Positions 8,294 through 17,409 of a stretch of DNA of 64,000 nucleotides are shown piece by piece; within the stretch, counting starts at the first letter, position 1, and every line of letters begins with the position of its first letter. Origin of the DNA: Nocardia amamiensis (GTDB taxonomy: Bacteria; Actinomycetota; Actinomycetes; Mycobacteriales; Mycobacteriaceae); contig NZ_JADLQX010000026.1 of NCBI RefSeq assembly GCF_015477605.1, forward strand, positions 1-64,000, read 5' to 3'. A model generated the notes under the pieces. It saw only the letters and a list, made by a program, of their open reading frames with translations. It did no database searches and was not told where the DNA came from. The position numbers and the translations under genes were made by a program.

Positions 8294-9421
8294 TTGAAGT
8301 ATGTGTCCCGCCTGGTCCTGTTCCTGGCGATTCCCGCCGTGTTGTTCCTGCTGCCGTGGTGGACTTTGGTGGCGGCGCCCACCCAAGGAACCGGTTCGCT
8401 GTTCTGGCTCGGTACAGCGCTGTTCGCGGTGGCGTTCGGTTGCCTGCCCGCGTCGATGTATCTCGGCCACGGGCCCGCGCAATCGGATGCCGCCTCGATC
8501 GTCGGCGACACGCTGCTCGGCGTGATGTGGGTGGTGTTCAGCTGGTCGGTGCTCGGCAACCTCGCGCGCCTCGGGCTCGCCGTCGCCGGGGTCGGCGATC
8601 CGGCCCGCTCCCGGATCGTCGCGGCGGGCGTGCTCGCCGCCGCGGCCGTGCTGGTGGTGTGGGGCGTGGTCGAAGCGCGGCGGGTCCCGCGGGTTCGCGC
8701 CGTGGAGGTATCCATCCCCGGACTCGGCCCTGCGCTGGACGGCCTGCGCTTGGTGGTCGTCACCGACACCCATTTCGCCGCACTCGATCGACTGCGCTGG
8801 TCGGAGCGCGTGGTCGAGGTGGTCAACGCGCAACGCCCGGATATCGCCTGCCACGCCGGCGACCTGGCGGACGGCTCGGTGGCGAAGCGTCACGCGCAGG
8901 TCGATCCGCTCGGCAAGGTCGAGGCCGAACTCGGCCGGTTCTACATCACCGGCAACCACGAGTACTTCGGCGACGCGCCGGGCTGGATCGACCACATGAG
9001 GTCCCTGGGCTGGCAACCGCTGCGCAATCAGCACCTGACGGTGCGCCGCGGCGACGATCAACTGGTGATCGCGGGCATCGACGACCCGACGGGCGTCGGC
9101 CTGGACGGTCATGGCCCGGACCTTCCCGCAGCACTCGCGGGTGCGGACCCCGGCGCGCCGGTCGTCCTGCTCGCCCACCAACCCAAGCAGATCGCCGATG
9201 CCGCGGCCGCCGGTGTCGCACTACAGATCTCCGGCCACACCCACGGCGGCCAGATCTGGCCGTTCCACTATCTCGTTCGGCTCGATCAGCCCGTCGTCGC
9301 GGGATTGAGCCGCCACGGCGGTACCCAGCTCTACACCAGCCGGGGAACCGGCTTCTGGGGACCGCAACTGCGGGTCTTCGCGCCGAGCGAAATCACCGTG
9401 CTGATCCTGCGTCCGCAGTAG
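8294..9421 (+). CDS. Membrane-anchored metallophosphoesterase (YaeI/LpxH-like calcineurin fold)
   Basis: About 375 residues. The first 130 residues hold four hydrophobic helices; the rest is a calcineurin-like phosphoesterase with all metal motifs in order: VTDTHF, AGDLAD, TGNHEY, LLAHQP and SGHTHGGQ. Members hydrolyse phosphodiesters or phosphomonoesters at the membrane using a dinuclear metal centre. The start is taken as TTG 8294 because gaggacgag lies a suitable distance upstream and the following residues open the first membrane helix; GTG 8303 is the alternative. It lies 77 bp after trpB and converges with phoD. An 18-codon overlapping frame before the TTG (ATG 8241 to a TGA over the start) is probably incidental. 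Confidence 0.88.
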   Translation: MKYVSRLVLFLAIPAVLFLLPWWTLVAAPTQGTGSLFWLGTALFAVAFGCLPASMYLGHGPAQSDAASIVGDTLLGVMWVVFSWSVLGNLARLGLAVAGVGDPARSRIVAAGVLAAAAVLVVWGVVEARRVPRVRAVEVSIPGLGPALDGLRLVVVTDTHFAALDRLRWSERVVEVVNAQRPDIACHAGDLADGSVAKRHAQVDPLGKVEAELGRFYITGNHEYFGDAPGWIDHMRSLGWQPLRNQHLTVRRGDDQLVIAGIDDPTGVGLDGHGPDLPAALAGADPGAPVVLLAHQPKQIADAAAAGVALQISGHTHGGQIWPFHYLVRLDQPVVAGLSRHGGTQLYTSRGTGFWGPQLRVFAPSEITVLILRPQ

Positions 9422-9464
9422 CCGAGCGCTGGGTTCGCCACGGCATACGGCAGCGAACGCCTGG

Positions 9465-11120
9465 TCAGCGGCCGCCGCGGGTGCCTTCCGCCCGGCTGGT
9501 GGCATCGGCCTCGGGCGCGGGCGAGACCGGACCGCCGGGACTCCATGCCTCGGTGACGCCCGGAATCCCGTCTTGGACGACGTAACTGGCGCGGGTGTGG
9601 ATCGGCGCGCCGGGACGGCGGACATAGGGCACCACGCGGAAGTCGTTGCGCCAGATCCGATGATCGAGTTCCACGCGGACATACCCGCGCTGCGCGTTGA
9701 AGAACTTGAGGTCGGGGTTCGCCGCGAGCAGCAGGCGGCCTTTGGCGGTGAGGTCGGCGCCGTCGCCGTTGCTCGTGATCGAGGTTCCGGTGAATTCCGC
9801 CGCCACCACCGGTGAGCCGGGATCGGTGTAGTCACGCCGCAGATCGGCGGCATGGTTCTCGTGGCGGTCGCCGGTGATCACCACCAGATTGCCCGCACCG
9901 CGGTCCGCGGCGGCGCCGAGCACGGCGTTGCGATCGGCGACGTAGCCGTCCCACGAATCGGTGGACACTCTGACCTCAGGGCCCGGGTCGGTGTCGTTCT
10001 GGCTCATGCCAACCTGGTTGCCGATGATCTGCCAGCGGGCGGGCGAGTGGGTGAAGCCCTCGATCAGCCAATCCCGTTGCCGCGCACCCAGAATGGTGCG
10101 GCCAGCGGAGAACCGGTCGGCGCAGTCGGCGACCACCGCGCCGTCGCACGCCTGCGCAGTACGGTACTGCCGGGTGTCGAGCATCGTGATGTCCGCGAGA
10201 TCGCCGAAGCGGAAGCGGCGGTGCAGGCGTATGCCCTGCCCGGACGGCAATGCGGTGCTGCGCAGCGGCTGATGCTCGTACATGGCCTGCAAGGCGGCGG
10301 CGCGACGGCGGCGGAACAGGGCAGGGACGCGCCAGATGTCGAGCCCGATGCCGGGCGTGTCGGCCGCCCAGTTGTTGTCGACCTCGTGATCGTCCATCGT
10401 GACCAGCCACGGGAACGCGGCATGCGCGGCGCGCAATGGTCGCTCGGCCTTGTACAGCGCGTACCGCAGCCGGTAGCCCGGTAGATCGACGGCTTCGTCG
10501 CGCAAGTCCGGACCGATCGCGACGCCTTGGCGTCCGTTCACCCAGGCGCGCTCGTAGATGTAATCGCCCAGATGCACGACCAGGTCCAGGTCTTCCTGGC
10601 TCAGGTGTTCGTAGGCGTTGTAGTAGCCCGAACTCCAGGACTGGCACGAGGCGAACGCGAAGCGCAGCCGTGCGAACGGCTGCCCCGGCGGCGGGGCCGT
10701 ACGGGTCCGCCCGACCGGGGATATGGCCGAGCCGGCCCGAAACCGGTAGAAATACCAGCGATCCGGTGCCAACCCGTGGACCTCCGGATGCACGCTGTGG
10801 GCGAGGGCGCGGGTGGCGAGCGCTGTTCCGCGGGCCACCACCTGTCGGAAGTGTTCGTCGTCGGCGACTTCGTACTCGACGGTGACCGGGTCCAGCGGCA
10901 TGCCGCCGAGCCCGTCGGGCGCCAGCGGATCCGGCGCCAATCGCGTCCACAGCACCACACTGTCGGGAGCGGGATCCCCGGACGCGACGCCCAGCGCGAA
11001 GGGATCACCCAGCCAGCGCGGCGCCGGGAACCGGGCACTGCCGGCAGCCGCCGTTCCCACCAGCACCGCGACCGATCCCGCTGCGCCTGCTCGTAACACT
11101 TCCCGACGAGAGAGGGCCAT
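9465..11120 (-). CDS. phoD: Tat-exported alkaline phosphatase / phosphodiesterase PhoD
   Basis: 551 residues. The N-terminus has a twin-arginine signal (SRREVLRAG followed by an Ala/Val-rich helix and AxA-type cleavage region), so it folds in the cytoplasm and is exported. PhoD signatures include LGDYIYE, DDHEVDNNWA and the metal-binding GDRHEN. PhoD enzymes use Fe3+ and Ca2+ to release phosphate from monoesters and diesters during phosphate starvation. It is convergent with the metallophosphoesterase (43 bp between stops) and separated by 53 bp from the end of the LAL regulator on the same strand. The ATG at 11120 begins right at the Tat signal. No Pho box was identified. Confidence 0.93.
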   Translation of the reverse strand: MALSRREVLRAGAAGSVAVLVGTAAAGSARFPAPRWLGDPFALGVASGDPAPDSVVLWTRLAPDPLAPDGLGGMPLDPVTVEYEVADDEHFRQVVARGTALATRALAHSVHPEVHGLAPDRWYFYRFRAGSAISPVGRTRTAPPPGQPFARLRFAFASCQSWSSGYYNAYEHLSQEDLDLVVHLGDYIYERAWVNGRQGVAIGPDLRDEAVDLPGYRLRYALYKAERPLRAAHAAFPWLVTMDDHEVDNNWAADTPGIGLDIWRVPALFRRRRAAALQAMYEHQPLRSTALPSGQGIRLHRRFRFGDLADITMLDTRQYRTAQACDGAVVADCADRFSAGRTILGARQRDWLIEGFTHSPARWQIIGNQVGMSQNDTDPGPEVRVSTDSWDGYVADRNAVLGAAADRGAGNLVVITGDRHENHAADLRRDYTDPGSPVVAAEFTGTSITSNGDGADLTAKGRLLLAANPDLKFFNAQRGYVRVELDHRIWRNDFRVVPYVRRPGAPIHTRASYVVQDGIPGVTEAWSPGGPVSPAPEADATSRAEGTRGGR

Positions 11121-11173
11121 ACATCAGCGTACGGCCGCTCCGGGTGACGAGACGGATCCGAACCCGGAGCGGG

Positions 11174-13792
11174 TCAGAGCAGCCCGCCGCGACGGGCGTG
11201 CTCGAGCGCGTCGACCCGGGAATTCGATCCCAACTTGCCGTAGATACCGCGCAGGTGGGTTTTCACCGTGTTGACCGAGACGCCGAGGTCGGTGGCGATT
11301 TGCTGGGCGGTGCGGCCGGACGGCAACTGTTTGAGCACGGTCATCTCGGTGCGCGTCAGCGCGGGGTAGGCCGACCTGCGGTGTACCGCGGGGTGGCGCC
11401 GGATGCCAGCGGCGAAGTTCTCCGACCGGCCGAAACGGCCCGCGTAGCTGTCCAGCAGCGGCATGGCGGCAGGGATGTCGAGGAACGGCCTGATCAGGCG
11501 CTGCGGCGCTGCGGCGTTCAGTGCGTTCTCCAGTGCGGCCAAGGCCTTGGCCGCAGCGCCGGCCTCGTGCTGGGCCGAGGAGTACAGCAGCCATCCGGTG
11601 ATCGCGCTGACCGGACGCAGATGGACGGCATTGTCGAGCAGGGGTTCGAGCATGGCGCAGGTCGTCTTGGGACGATCGGCAGCGGCGCTCAGGGCGGCGT
11701 GGGCCATGCGGATCTCGGCCAGGTCGCCGACAATGCCGCGGGCTCGCTCGACCAGCAGTTGCGCGGTTCTGTGATCGTGCACGCGCAGCAGGGCCCAGAC
11801 CACCGGAAGGATCAGGCTGCCGGTCACCGATGGCCGGGTCCGGTTTTCCACCAGCGTGAGCAGGCTCCGGCGCAGCGCCTCGACCGCGGCCGACGGCTCC
11901 TCGGTCCGCTCGAGGTCGAGCAGCCGCCCGATCACGTGGCCGTGCCACCCGGCGACCGGACCGGACGACCCGTCGTGCTCGACGTGCTCGGCGAGGACGG
12001 CGCTCACCTGGGCCGGATCGGGCGTTTCGCCTTGCAGGTAGGCGCCGTAGGCGGCGACGGCGGTCGCCTGGACGGCGTCGGTCGCCTCCAGCAGTCCGTG
12101 CGCGCCTGCGATGGTCAGGGCGTGGGCGGCGCGGTCACGCATCGCGGTGGCGGCGTCGACGGCGTTCGCGGCGAGCGCGAGCCGGGTGAGCGCCCGCAGC
12201 ACCAGCCGCGGCCGCCCGGCGTGCTCGGCCAAGGCCAGACCCGCATGCAGCAACTGTTCGCCGCGCGCGACCTCGCCGGAGGCGACCAGGCCGCTGGCGA
12301 CCTGGATCGCGGTGTACGCGTCGAGATCGGGGTCGCCGGTCGGCGCTATCTCGTCCTGGAATACGCCGAGTGCGATCTCGGTGGTCGCCGCGACATCGAT
12401 GGTCGCGGCGAGGGCGAGGGTGTCCACCCGTTCGGCGGAGGCGAAGGAAGCCTTGCCCGCACGGCGCGCCATCGCCGTGTCCAGGCACGCGACCGCGGCG
12501 GCGGTGCTGCCGTGTACGAGCGCGTCGACAACCCGCACCAACCACAGGAAGGGGTCGTCGAGCAAGGTGGGCGCCGACTGGGCGAGCCCGTCGAACAACG
12601 TGTCGCCGGCTCCGTCGAGGACGATCCGCAGCGCATAGTCGGACAGGAACTCGTAAAGGTTCTCCCGATCGGGGTCGGCGAGAAAGTGGGGGAGCGCGGT
12701 CGCGGGCAGGCCCGCGGAACGCAGCCAACGGGCGGATTGGCCGTGCAGATCCGCACACAGCTGTGACCCGAGCCGGTGGGCCTCGGCGCGGAAGTACGCG
12801 CGAACCATGGGGTGGCAGGAGTACCACACCTGCTCACTACGCGAATCGGCGCTGATCGGAAAATTGATCCGGTCGAGTTCGTGCAGATAGTGTCCCGCGC
12901 CGCCGCCGACGAGTTCGTCGGCGAGTTGCTCGGTGAACGACACCGGGATGCTTGTGTAAGTGAGGAATTGGCGCAGCGCGGGCGGCAGGCCCCCGACGAG
13001 CTCGCCGACCAGGAACTCCGCGACCGCGCGCGGTGGTCGCGCGAGGATGGCCAGGGCCGCGGCCCGGTCGTCGGCCCGGGCCGCCAGATGGGCCGCGGCG
13101 ATGCGCACCAGCGCCGCCCAGCCGCGGGTCAGTGTGCCGAGGGTGTCCAGCTCGGTCTCGGTGAGCTCGCAGCCGTGGTCGCGGCACAACGCGTCGATCT
13201 GGCCCGGTGTGAAGGCCAGGTCGTCCATGCTCCAGCGGGTCAGGCGCGACTGGAGATCGAGGACATGCCACCGGATCGGAGGAGCGAAGCGGCCGCACAG
13301 CACCGTCGTGACGGTCGGCGGCGCATGGTGCAGGAAGTATTCGACTCCGGCGAGCGCGAGTGGATCGGCGATCAGATGAGCGTCGTCGAGTACGACTACC
13401 GTCGGCGTCGCCCGTGTCGCCAGCGCGTCGACCAGCGCCGCCGCTCCCGCGCTCGGCGGGCCGCCGTGCTGCGCGGTAGCGACGCCGAATCGGGTGTGCA
13501 GTGCGGGCCACAGCGACGCGGGATCGTCGAGTTCATCGGTGATGGTCAGCCACGCCACGTCCGGTTCGCCCGCTGCGTGGCGAGTGGCCCAGTCGGCCAG
13601 CAGGACAGTCTTTCCGGTCCCCGCGGGTGCGCAAACCAGGAGCACGCCCCCGTTGTCGGCGTTCGAGACCGCGTCCACGGCGGCGAGCAGATCCGTTCGC
13701 GGAATCGGCGTGAAGGGCAACGCCGGTATCTCGGCCGCTGTCTCCGCTGCGGAAGGGATGCGGCGTAGAGCGGGGACGTGCGATGTGGTCAC
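11174..13792 (-). CDS. LuxR-family ATP-binding transcriptional regulator (LAL / MalT-like)
   Basis: A large STAND-ATPase regulator of about 872 residues. The Walker A motif is APAGTGKT (about residues 55-62 from the chosen start), a Walker B-like VVLDDAH follows, then long helical TPR-like repeats and a C-terminal LuxR helix-turn-helix (LTRTEMTVL...IATDLGVSVNTVKTHLRGIYGKL). Such proteins are held inactive until an inducer and ATP promote oligomerisation and DNA binding. GTG 13792 has gggagg upstream but with only a 4-nt gap; TTG 13819 is the alternative. It is transcribed toward phoD, with its own promoter presumably in the 236-bp divergent space before 14029. The target genes are unknown. 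Confidence 0.92.
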   Translation of the reverse strand: MTTSHVPALRRIPSAAETAAEIPALPFTPIPRTDLLAAVDAVSNADNGGVLLVCAPAGTGKTVLLADWATRHAAGEPDVAWLTITDELDDPASLWPALHTRFGVATAQHGGPPSAGAAALVDALATRATPTVVVLDDAHLIADPLALAGVEYFLHHAPPTVTTVLCGRFAPPIRWHVLDLQSRLTRWSMDDLAFTPGQIDALCRDHGCELTETELDTLGTLTRGWAALVRIAAAHLAARADDRAAALAILARPPRAVAEFLVGELVGGLPPALRQFLTYTSIPVSFTEQLADELVGGGAGHYLHELDRINFPISADSRSEQVWYSCHPMVRAYFRAEAHRLGSQLCADLHGQSARWLRSAGLPATALPHFLADPDRENLYEFLSDYALRIVLDGAGDTLFDGLAQSAPTLLDDPFLWLVRVVDALVHGSTAAAVACLDTAMARRAGKASFASAERVDTLALAATIDVAATTEIALGVFQDEIAPTGDPDLDAYTAIQVASGLVASGEVARGEQLLHAGLALAEHAGRPRLVLRALTRLALAANAVDAATAMRDRAAHALTIAGAHGLLEATDAVQATAVAAYGAYLQGETPDPAQVSAVLAEHVEHDGSSGPVAGWHGHVIGRLLDLERTEEPSAAVEALRRSLLTLVENRTRPSVTGSLILPVVWALLRVHDHRTAQLLVERARGIVGDLAEIRMAHAALSAAADRPKTTCAMLEPLLDNAVHLRPVSAITGWLLYSSAQHEAGAAAKALAALENALNAAAPQRLIRPFLDIPAAMPLLDSYAGRFGRSENFAAGIRRHPAVHRRSAYPALTRTEMTVLKQLPSGRTAQQIATDLGVSVNTVKTHLRGIYGKLGSNSRVDALEHARRGGLL

Positions 13793-14028
13793 CGTGCCTC
13801 CCAGGCCGTGTGCTGACAAATCACTACCGCGCCTAGCTCCCGGAACTTACCCGGCGGAAAGTCCGCTCGATCCGATCGTGTGTGGTCGTTATGGAAAGTT
13901 CATCCCGGGCGGGTGTGCCATATCGGAGCCACCCGAAACGGGTGAAGTGCCGAACGGTGTCCGTGGTGGAGATTCGACATGCGTCCATTAATTCCGAGAA
14001 AGTCCATGCTTCCCGAAAGGGGCGACCG

Positions 14029-14505
14029 ATGACGCATATGACCGCACCGGAACAACACCCCGTGCGCCGTGGCATCGCGGCGGGCACGTCGATAGCGGCC
14101 GCGATTCTGCTGCTGACCGTCGGTGTGCTGTCGATCTTCGAAGGTATTTCCGCCGTCGCCGAGGACGAGCTGTACATCGTGGGCACGGAATACGTCTACA
14201 AGTTCGACACCACGGCATGGGGCTGGATCCATATCGTGCTCGGGATCCTGCTGATCATCGCCGCACTGGGCTTGATGACCGGCGCGACCTGGGCCCGGGT
14301 TACGGCGATCTGCTTGGCCGCCTTGTCGATCATCGCAAACTTCATGTGGCTGCCGTACTACCCGGCCTGGTCCATTCTCGTCATCGCCATCAACGTCGTG
14401 GTGATCTGGGCGATCGCCACCTGGAGGCCGGAAGGCCCGACCGGGCCGGAAGGCCTGTCTGGGCGAGAAGGCGTGGCCGGGCGAACCGCGGCACCGCCCC
14501 AGTAG
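14029..14505 (+). CDS. Four-helix membrane protein (DUF7144-like)
   Basis: 158 residues. Four hydrophobic segments lie at about 20-42, 65-87, 92-112 and 115-134. The signature LSIFEGISAV after helix 1 and the YKFDTTAWGWIHI stretch before helix 2 match the actinobacterial DUF7144 membrane family, of unknown function. The C-terminal 25 residues are a Gly/Pro/Glu-rich cytoplasmic tail. ATG 14029 has gaaagggg about 8 nt upstream; a longer reading from 13882 would lack this. It is divergent from the LAL regulator. Homologues tend to sit near general-stress genes, which is known context rather than evidence here. Confidence 0.82.
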   Translation: MTHMTAPEQHPVRRGIAAGTSIAAAILLLTVGVLSIFEGISAVAEDELYIVGTEYVYKFDTTAWGWIHIVLGILLIIAALGLMTGATWARVTAICLAALSIIANFMWLPYYPAWSILVIAINVVVIWAIATWRPEGPTGPEGLSGREGVAGRTAAPPQ

Positions 14506-14984
14506 CTGGGCACCCACGGCGCGGGACGCGGTCGAGGTCGGCTCGGTGCAAGTCGAGTCCGACGTCGACCGCGTCGTTGTCTGCCGACGTGCGCCGTCCG
14601 GGCTGCCGAGGATTCCTGCCCGGCTCAGGACGGCCGGCGGTACGGAGATCGCCGCATTCGACATCGCCCTGAGCACACCCGCGGCACCGCCGCAGCGAGG
14701 AAGACCTGCCGGACACCGGCGAAGGCGGGGGAACGAATCTGAAGCGCCCACGGCTCAGTGAAGTTCGGCGAGCGTCGCCGGGACGGCCGCGCGATTCGCC
14801 TGCGAGGGGGACCCAGCCTGCCGCGGCGCGGCACCGAATGTCTTGTGGCGCTTGCCGGAACCCGGCAGGCGCGATCGGGTGCGCGTGCGTGGCGATCGCC
14901 CGCGGCTCGGTCGGTTATCGGTGCGGGTGCGGGTGCGAGACAGTGCGGAGATACCGCGGCGTGGCGATGGGAAGGGGTTCTGCG
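14506..14984. other. 479-bp intergenic region without a recognisable gene
   Basis: No frame here has both a credible start and protein-like composition. The only feature of note is a weak GGTT-N14-GGGTGC element (14913-14936) upstream of the next gene, resembling the stress-sigma promoters seen elsewhere in the window but with a 14-bp spacer and a poorer -10. Confidence 0.4.
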
Positions 14985-15407
14985 GTGGGCAACCATACCA
15001 AGCAGTCCGCGATGCGAGTGGTGATGATCCCGACGGAGGTGGTGCGACCGGCCTCGGTGTTCGATGATGTCGCCGCGGCGGCGGGCACGGTGGTGTCGAA
15101 GGGGTTGTTCTTCGTGCTGATCGTCGGGTTGGTGCTGACGGCGGCGGTGAGTCTCCTGTTCGGCCGCGACGTCGACGGCTGGCCGCGGCTGCTCACCACC
15201 GCGACGACGATCGTCACATTCGTGCTGGTCGCGCTGCTGCACAACATGCACAGCCGGGCCACCTACGCGATGCAGGTCAAACTCAACGCTCTCGCCCAGG
15301 CGCTGTCGGATGTCAAGGTCGAACTGAGCGCCGAGGCCGCCGTGAGCTGTCGCGGTGAGCAGCGCTGTGGGGTGCACGGATTCGCGCACAGCGACAGACC
15401 CGCGTGA
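14985..15407 (+). CDS. Small membrane protein of the low-affinity iron permease type
   Basis: 140 residues with two hydrophobic helices (about 39-60 and 69-88). The second is TTATTIVTFVLVALLHNMHSR followed by ALQVKLN-like residues, close to the TTIVTFLMVFLIQNTQNRD...KLDELI signature of the low-affinity iron permease family (PF04120). It is about the size of the bacterial members. GTG 14985 is chosen because ggaagggg ends 7 nt upstream; ATG 14967 is in frame but lacks a ribosome-binding site. The C-terminal tail has two cysteines (SCRGEQRCG). Bacterial relatives are of uncertain function despite the family name. It is followed by a hairpin and then an unrelated hydrolase. Confidence 0.72.
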   Translation: MGNHTKQSAMRVVMIPTEVVRPASVFDDVAAAAGTVVSKGLFFVLIVGLVLTAAVSLLFGRDVDGWPRLLTTATTIVTFVLVALLHNMHSRATYAMQVKLNALAQALSDVKVELSAEAAVSCRGEQRCGVHGFAHSDRPA

Positions 15408-15415
15408 TCCCCCGG

Positions 15416-15450
15416 CCGAGTCGGGGTTTCCGCTGTCGCGGCTGACTCGG
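15416..15450 (+). terminator. Possible terminator hairpin
   Basis: CCGAGTC (15416-15422) pairs with GACTCGG (15444-15450), with a 21-nt loop, just after the stop of the iron-permease-like gene and followed by TTG. There is no true T tract, so it may be a weak or factor-assisted terminator. Confidence 0.4.
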
Positions 15451-15495
15451 TTGTGGTATCCACCCTTCGTCATCCCTACGAACCGAAGGACGCCA

Positions 15496-16275
15496 ATGGC
15501 CGGCAAACCCCCGCTCGTACTTCTGCACGGTGTCACCATGTCGGAGCGGGTGTGGGAGGACGTCACACCTCTGCTGGCAGCACGGCACGAGGTGATCACC
15601 CCGACCGCCGTCGGTCATCGGGGTGGACCGCCTGCGTTGCGGCGTCCGGCGCGGGTCGAGCACTTGGTGGACGACATCGAGCGGCGTATGGACGCGCTGG
15701 GCCTGCGCCGCGCGCACATCGCGGGCAATTCGCTGGGTGGCTGGATGGCGATCGAACTGGCTCGCCGTGGCCGCGCGGAAACCGTCTGCGCACTGTCGCC
15801 CGCGGGATTCTGGGATTCCGGCGCCGAAAGCCAGTCGGTGGCGACCCGTCGGATCGCCCGAGAAGCGGCTACCGGCAGGCTGCTGGGGTTCCTCGCACCG
15901 ATGGGACTGCGCAGTGCCGTGATCCGGCGAGTGGCGTTGCGCAACATCGCGGTACACGGCGATCGCATCACCCCGGCGCAAGCCATGACCGTCTTACGCG
16001 ATCTGCTGGGATGCACCGTGACCGCCGACCTGCTCGGCACCGACGAATACGTCGCCTCCCTCGACCCGCTGCCGTGCCCGATCACCGTGGCCTGGTCGGA
16101 GAACGACCGAGTCCTTCCCGCGCAGATCCACGCGGCGATCGCCCGAACTCGGTTGCCCGAGGCCGTCTTCTCGCTCCTGCCCGGGGTGGGTCACGTCCCG
16201 ATGATCGATGACCCTGAGCTGGTCGCTCGCACCATCCTCGCCGCCACGCACACCACAGCAGCCGAGGCGTCATAG
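15496..16275 (+). CDS. Alpha/beta-fold hydrolase
   Basis: 259 residues of the alpha/beta hydrolase superfamily. The N-terminal strand and oxyanion loop is VLLHGVT, the nucleophile elbow GNSLGG (Ser79), a likely acid Asp in WSENDRV, and the catalytic His in VGHVPM near the C-terminus. No signal peptide is seen, so it is cytoplasmic. ATG 15496 has gaagga about 5 nt upstream. Substrate is unknown; the cap region is short and basic. It stands alone on its strand, and the 3' end may be overlapped antisense by the small exported protein at 16191-16529. Confidence 0.88.
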   Translation: MAGKPPLVLLHGVTMSERVWEDVTPLLAARHEVITPTAVGHRGGPPALRRPARVEHLVDDIERRMDALGLRRAHIAGNSLGGWMAIELARRGRAETVCALSPAGFWDSGAESQSVATRRIAREAATGRLLGFLAPMGLRSAVIRRVALRNIAVHGDRITPAQAMTVLRDLLGCTVTADLLGTDEYVASLDPLPCPITVAWSENDRVLPAQIHAAIARTRLPEAVFSLLPGVGHVPMIDDPELVARTILAATHTTAAEAS

Positions 16276-16529
16276 CTCATCTCGGGTCTCGAAAGCCAAG
16301 CCCGGCCGCGGGATCTCTTGCCGCCGGAACCGCTCGCCGACAGTGATTCCAGCAGGCAGCTCCAATGCGGGGCGCCGCCGGGGCAGCCAGGGCTGGCGAC
16401 CTGTTCCGACTGCCCGACCGGTTCGGCCGGCTGCAGTGGGATGCCGACGGCCGACGCCGGTGCCGCTGTGACCAAGGGAGCCAGCAGGATTGCGCCGGCC
16501 AGCAGTCCGGCGCGAAGGTGCGTATGCAC
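16191..16529 (-). CDS. Small exported protein with Sec signal peptide; 3' end uncertain
   Basis: The N-terminus has a clear Sec signal: basic start, hydrophobic core LLAGAILLAPLV, and an AAPASA cleavage site. GTG 16529 has gaaagga about 6 nt upstream, a good ribosome-binding site. The mature part opens with a Pro/Glu-rich QPAEPVGQSEQ stretch and includes two cysteines (SPGCPGG and SCLLES). The frame stays open to 16191, overlapping the 3' end of the hydrolase gene by 85 bp on the opposite strand. The last ~27 residues are therefore just the antisense of that gene and may not be authentic; a 3' truncation is possible. Function unknown. Confidence 0.5.
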   Translation of the reverse strand: MHTHLRAGLLAGAILLAPLVTAAPASAVGIPLQPAEPVGQSEQVASPGCPGGAPHWSCLLESLSASGSGGKRSRGRAWLSRPEMSYDASAAVVCVAARMVRATSSGSSIIGT

Positions 16530-16659
16530 CGAGTTTCCTTTCCAGCGGTGAGGGGAGCCGCCACCAGAGACGCTATTGGGATGGATGACATCGCGAACAG
16601 ACCTGGGAAGGTGCGCCACTGAAACCGAGGGCTTCCGTCGAAGCGCCCCGCCGCACCTG

Positions 16660-17409
16660 TCAGACGTGGCCCAGTTCGGCGCGGATCCGCTCCACGGTCG
16701 CGCTGAGGCGGGCCTGGTGTGAACCCCGCCAGTAGACCCGCCCGCAGTCGCGGCACTGGCGGAAGGTGTCGTAGTAGCGGCGGGTGAGCGGTTGCAGCCG
16801 ATCTTCGACATCGGTTTTGGCCACCTCGGCGACCGGCCCGCCGCAGCGCAGGCACCGGGTGAACGGCGCCAGGAACGTGCGGAGATCCAGCCGCCGGACC
16901 ACCTCGACGATTTGATCGATCGGCTGGTCGGACCGGATGTACACGCCGTGAGTGACGTTGCGCCGCTTCAGCAGCCCGCGGTCGCGGGTCAGCAGGATCC
17001 GGTGCTCGGCGGCGGACACCTCGGCGAGCTCGGCGTCCCCGGCGTTCCACCGGCAGTGCACGTCGAGGCCCATCAGCCGCATCAGCTTCGCCAGTCCGCC
17101 GAGATTGACGTCGGCGACGAAACGCGGCTCACGCAGCGGGTGCGGGCGGACCCTCGTCACCGCGCCGATGTCGAGGGTCTCGAACACCGGGTACGCGCTG
17201 ACCCGGTCACCGACCCGCGGGTGATGACCGAAGTCCACCGGCTGCCCGTTGACCAGGACCAGGTCGACCTCGGTGTGTGGGATGCCCGCGGCCTCGATGA
17301 GGTCCTTCACGGTCTGGTGGGGTCGGAACGGCCGCCGCAGCACCGCGTATTGCTCGTCGGGCCGGAGGAAGTCGTTCAGCTCGGCGTAGACACGGATCTC
17401 GACGCTCAT
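16660..17409 (-). CDS. Mut7-C RNase-domain protein with ubiquitin-like N-domain
   Basis: 249 residues. The first ~80 residues form a ubiquitin/ThiS-like beta-grasp domain. Residues ~95-249 are the Mut7-C domain: a PIN-fold nuclease core (FVADVNLGGLAKLMRLMG, ILLTRDRGLLKR) and a zinc ribbon formed by CLRCGG and CRDCGRVYW. Fusion of these two is a known prokaryotic arrangement. The PIN core predicts RNA cleavage, but no substrate is known. The ATG overlaps the stop of the upstream FIST gene by 4 bp (ATGA), indicating translational coupling and a functional link between the two. Confidence 0.9.
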   Translation of the reverse strand: MSVEIRVYAELNDFLRPDEQYAVLRRPFRPHQTVKDLIEAAGIPHTEVDLVLVNGQPVDFGHHPRVGDRVSAYPVFETLDIGAVTRVRPHPLREPRFVADVNLGGLAKLMRLMGLDVHCRWNAGDAELAEVSAAEHRILLTRDRGLLKRRNVTHGVYIRSDQPIDQIVEVVRRLDLRTFLAPFTRCLRCGGPVAEVAKTDVEDRLQPLTRRYYDTFRQCRDCGRVYWRGSHQARLSATVERIRAELGHV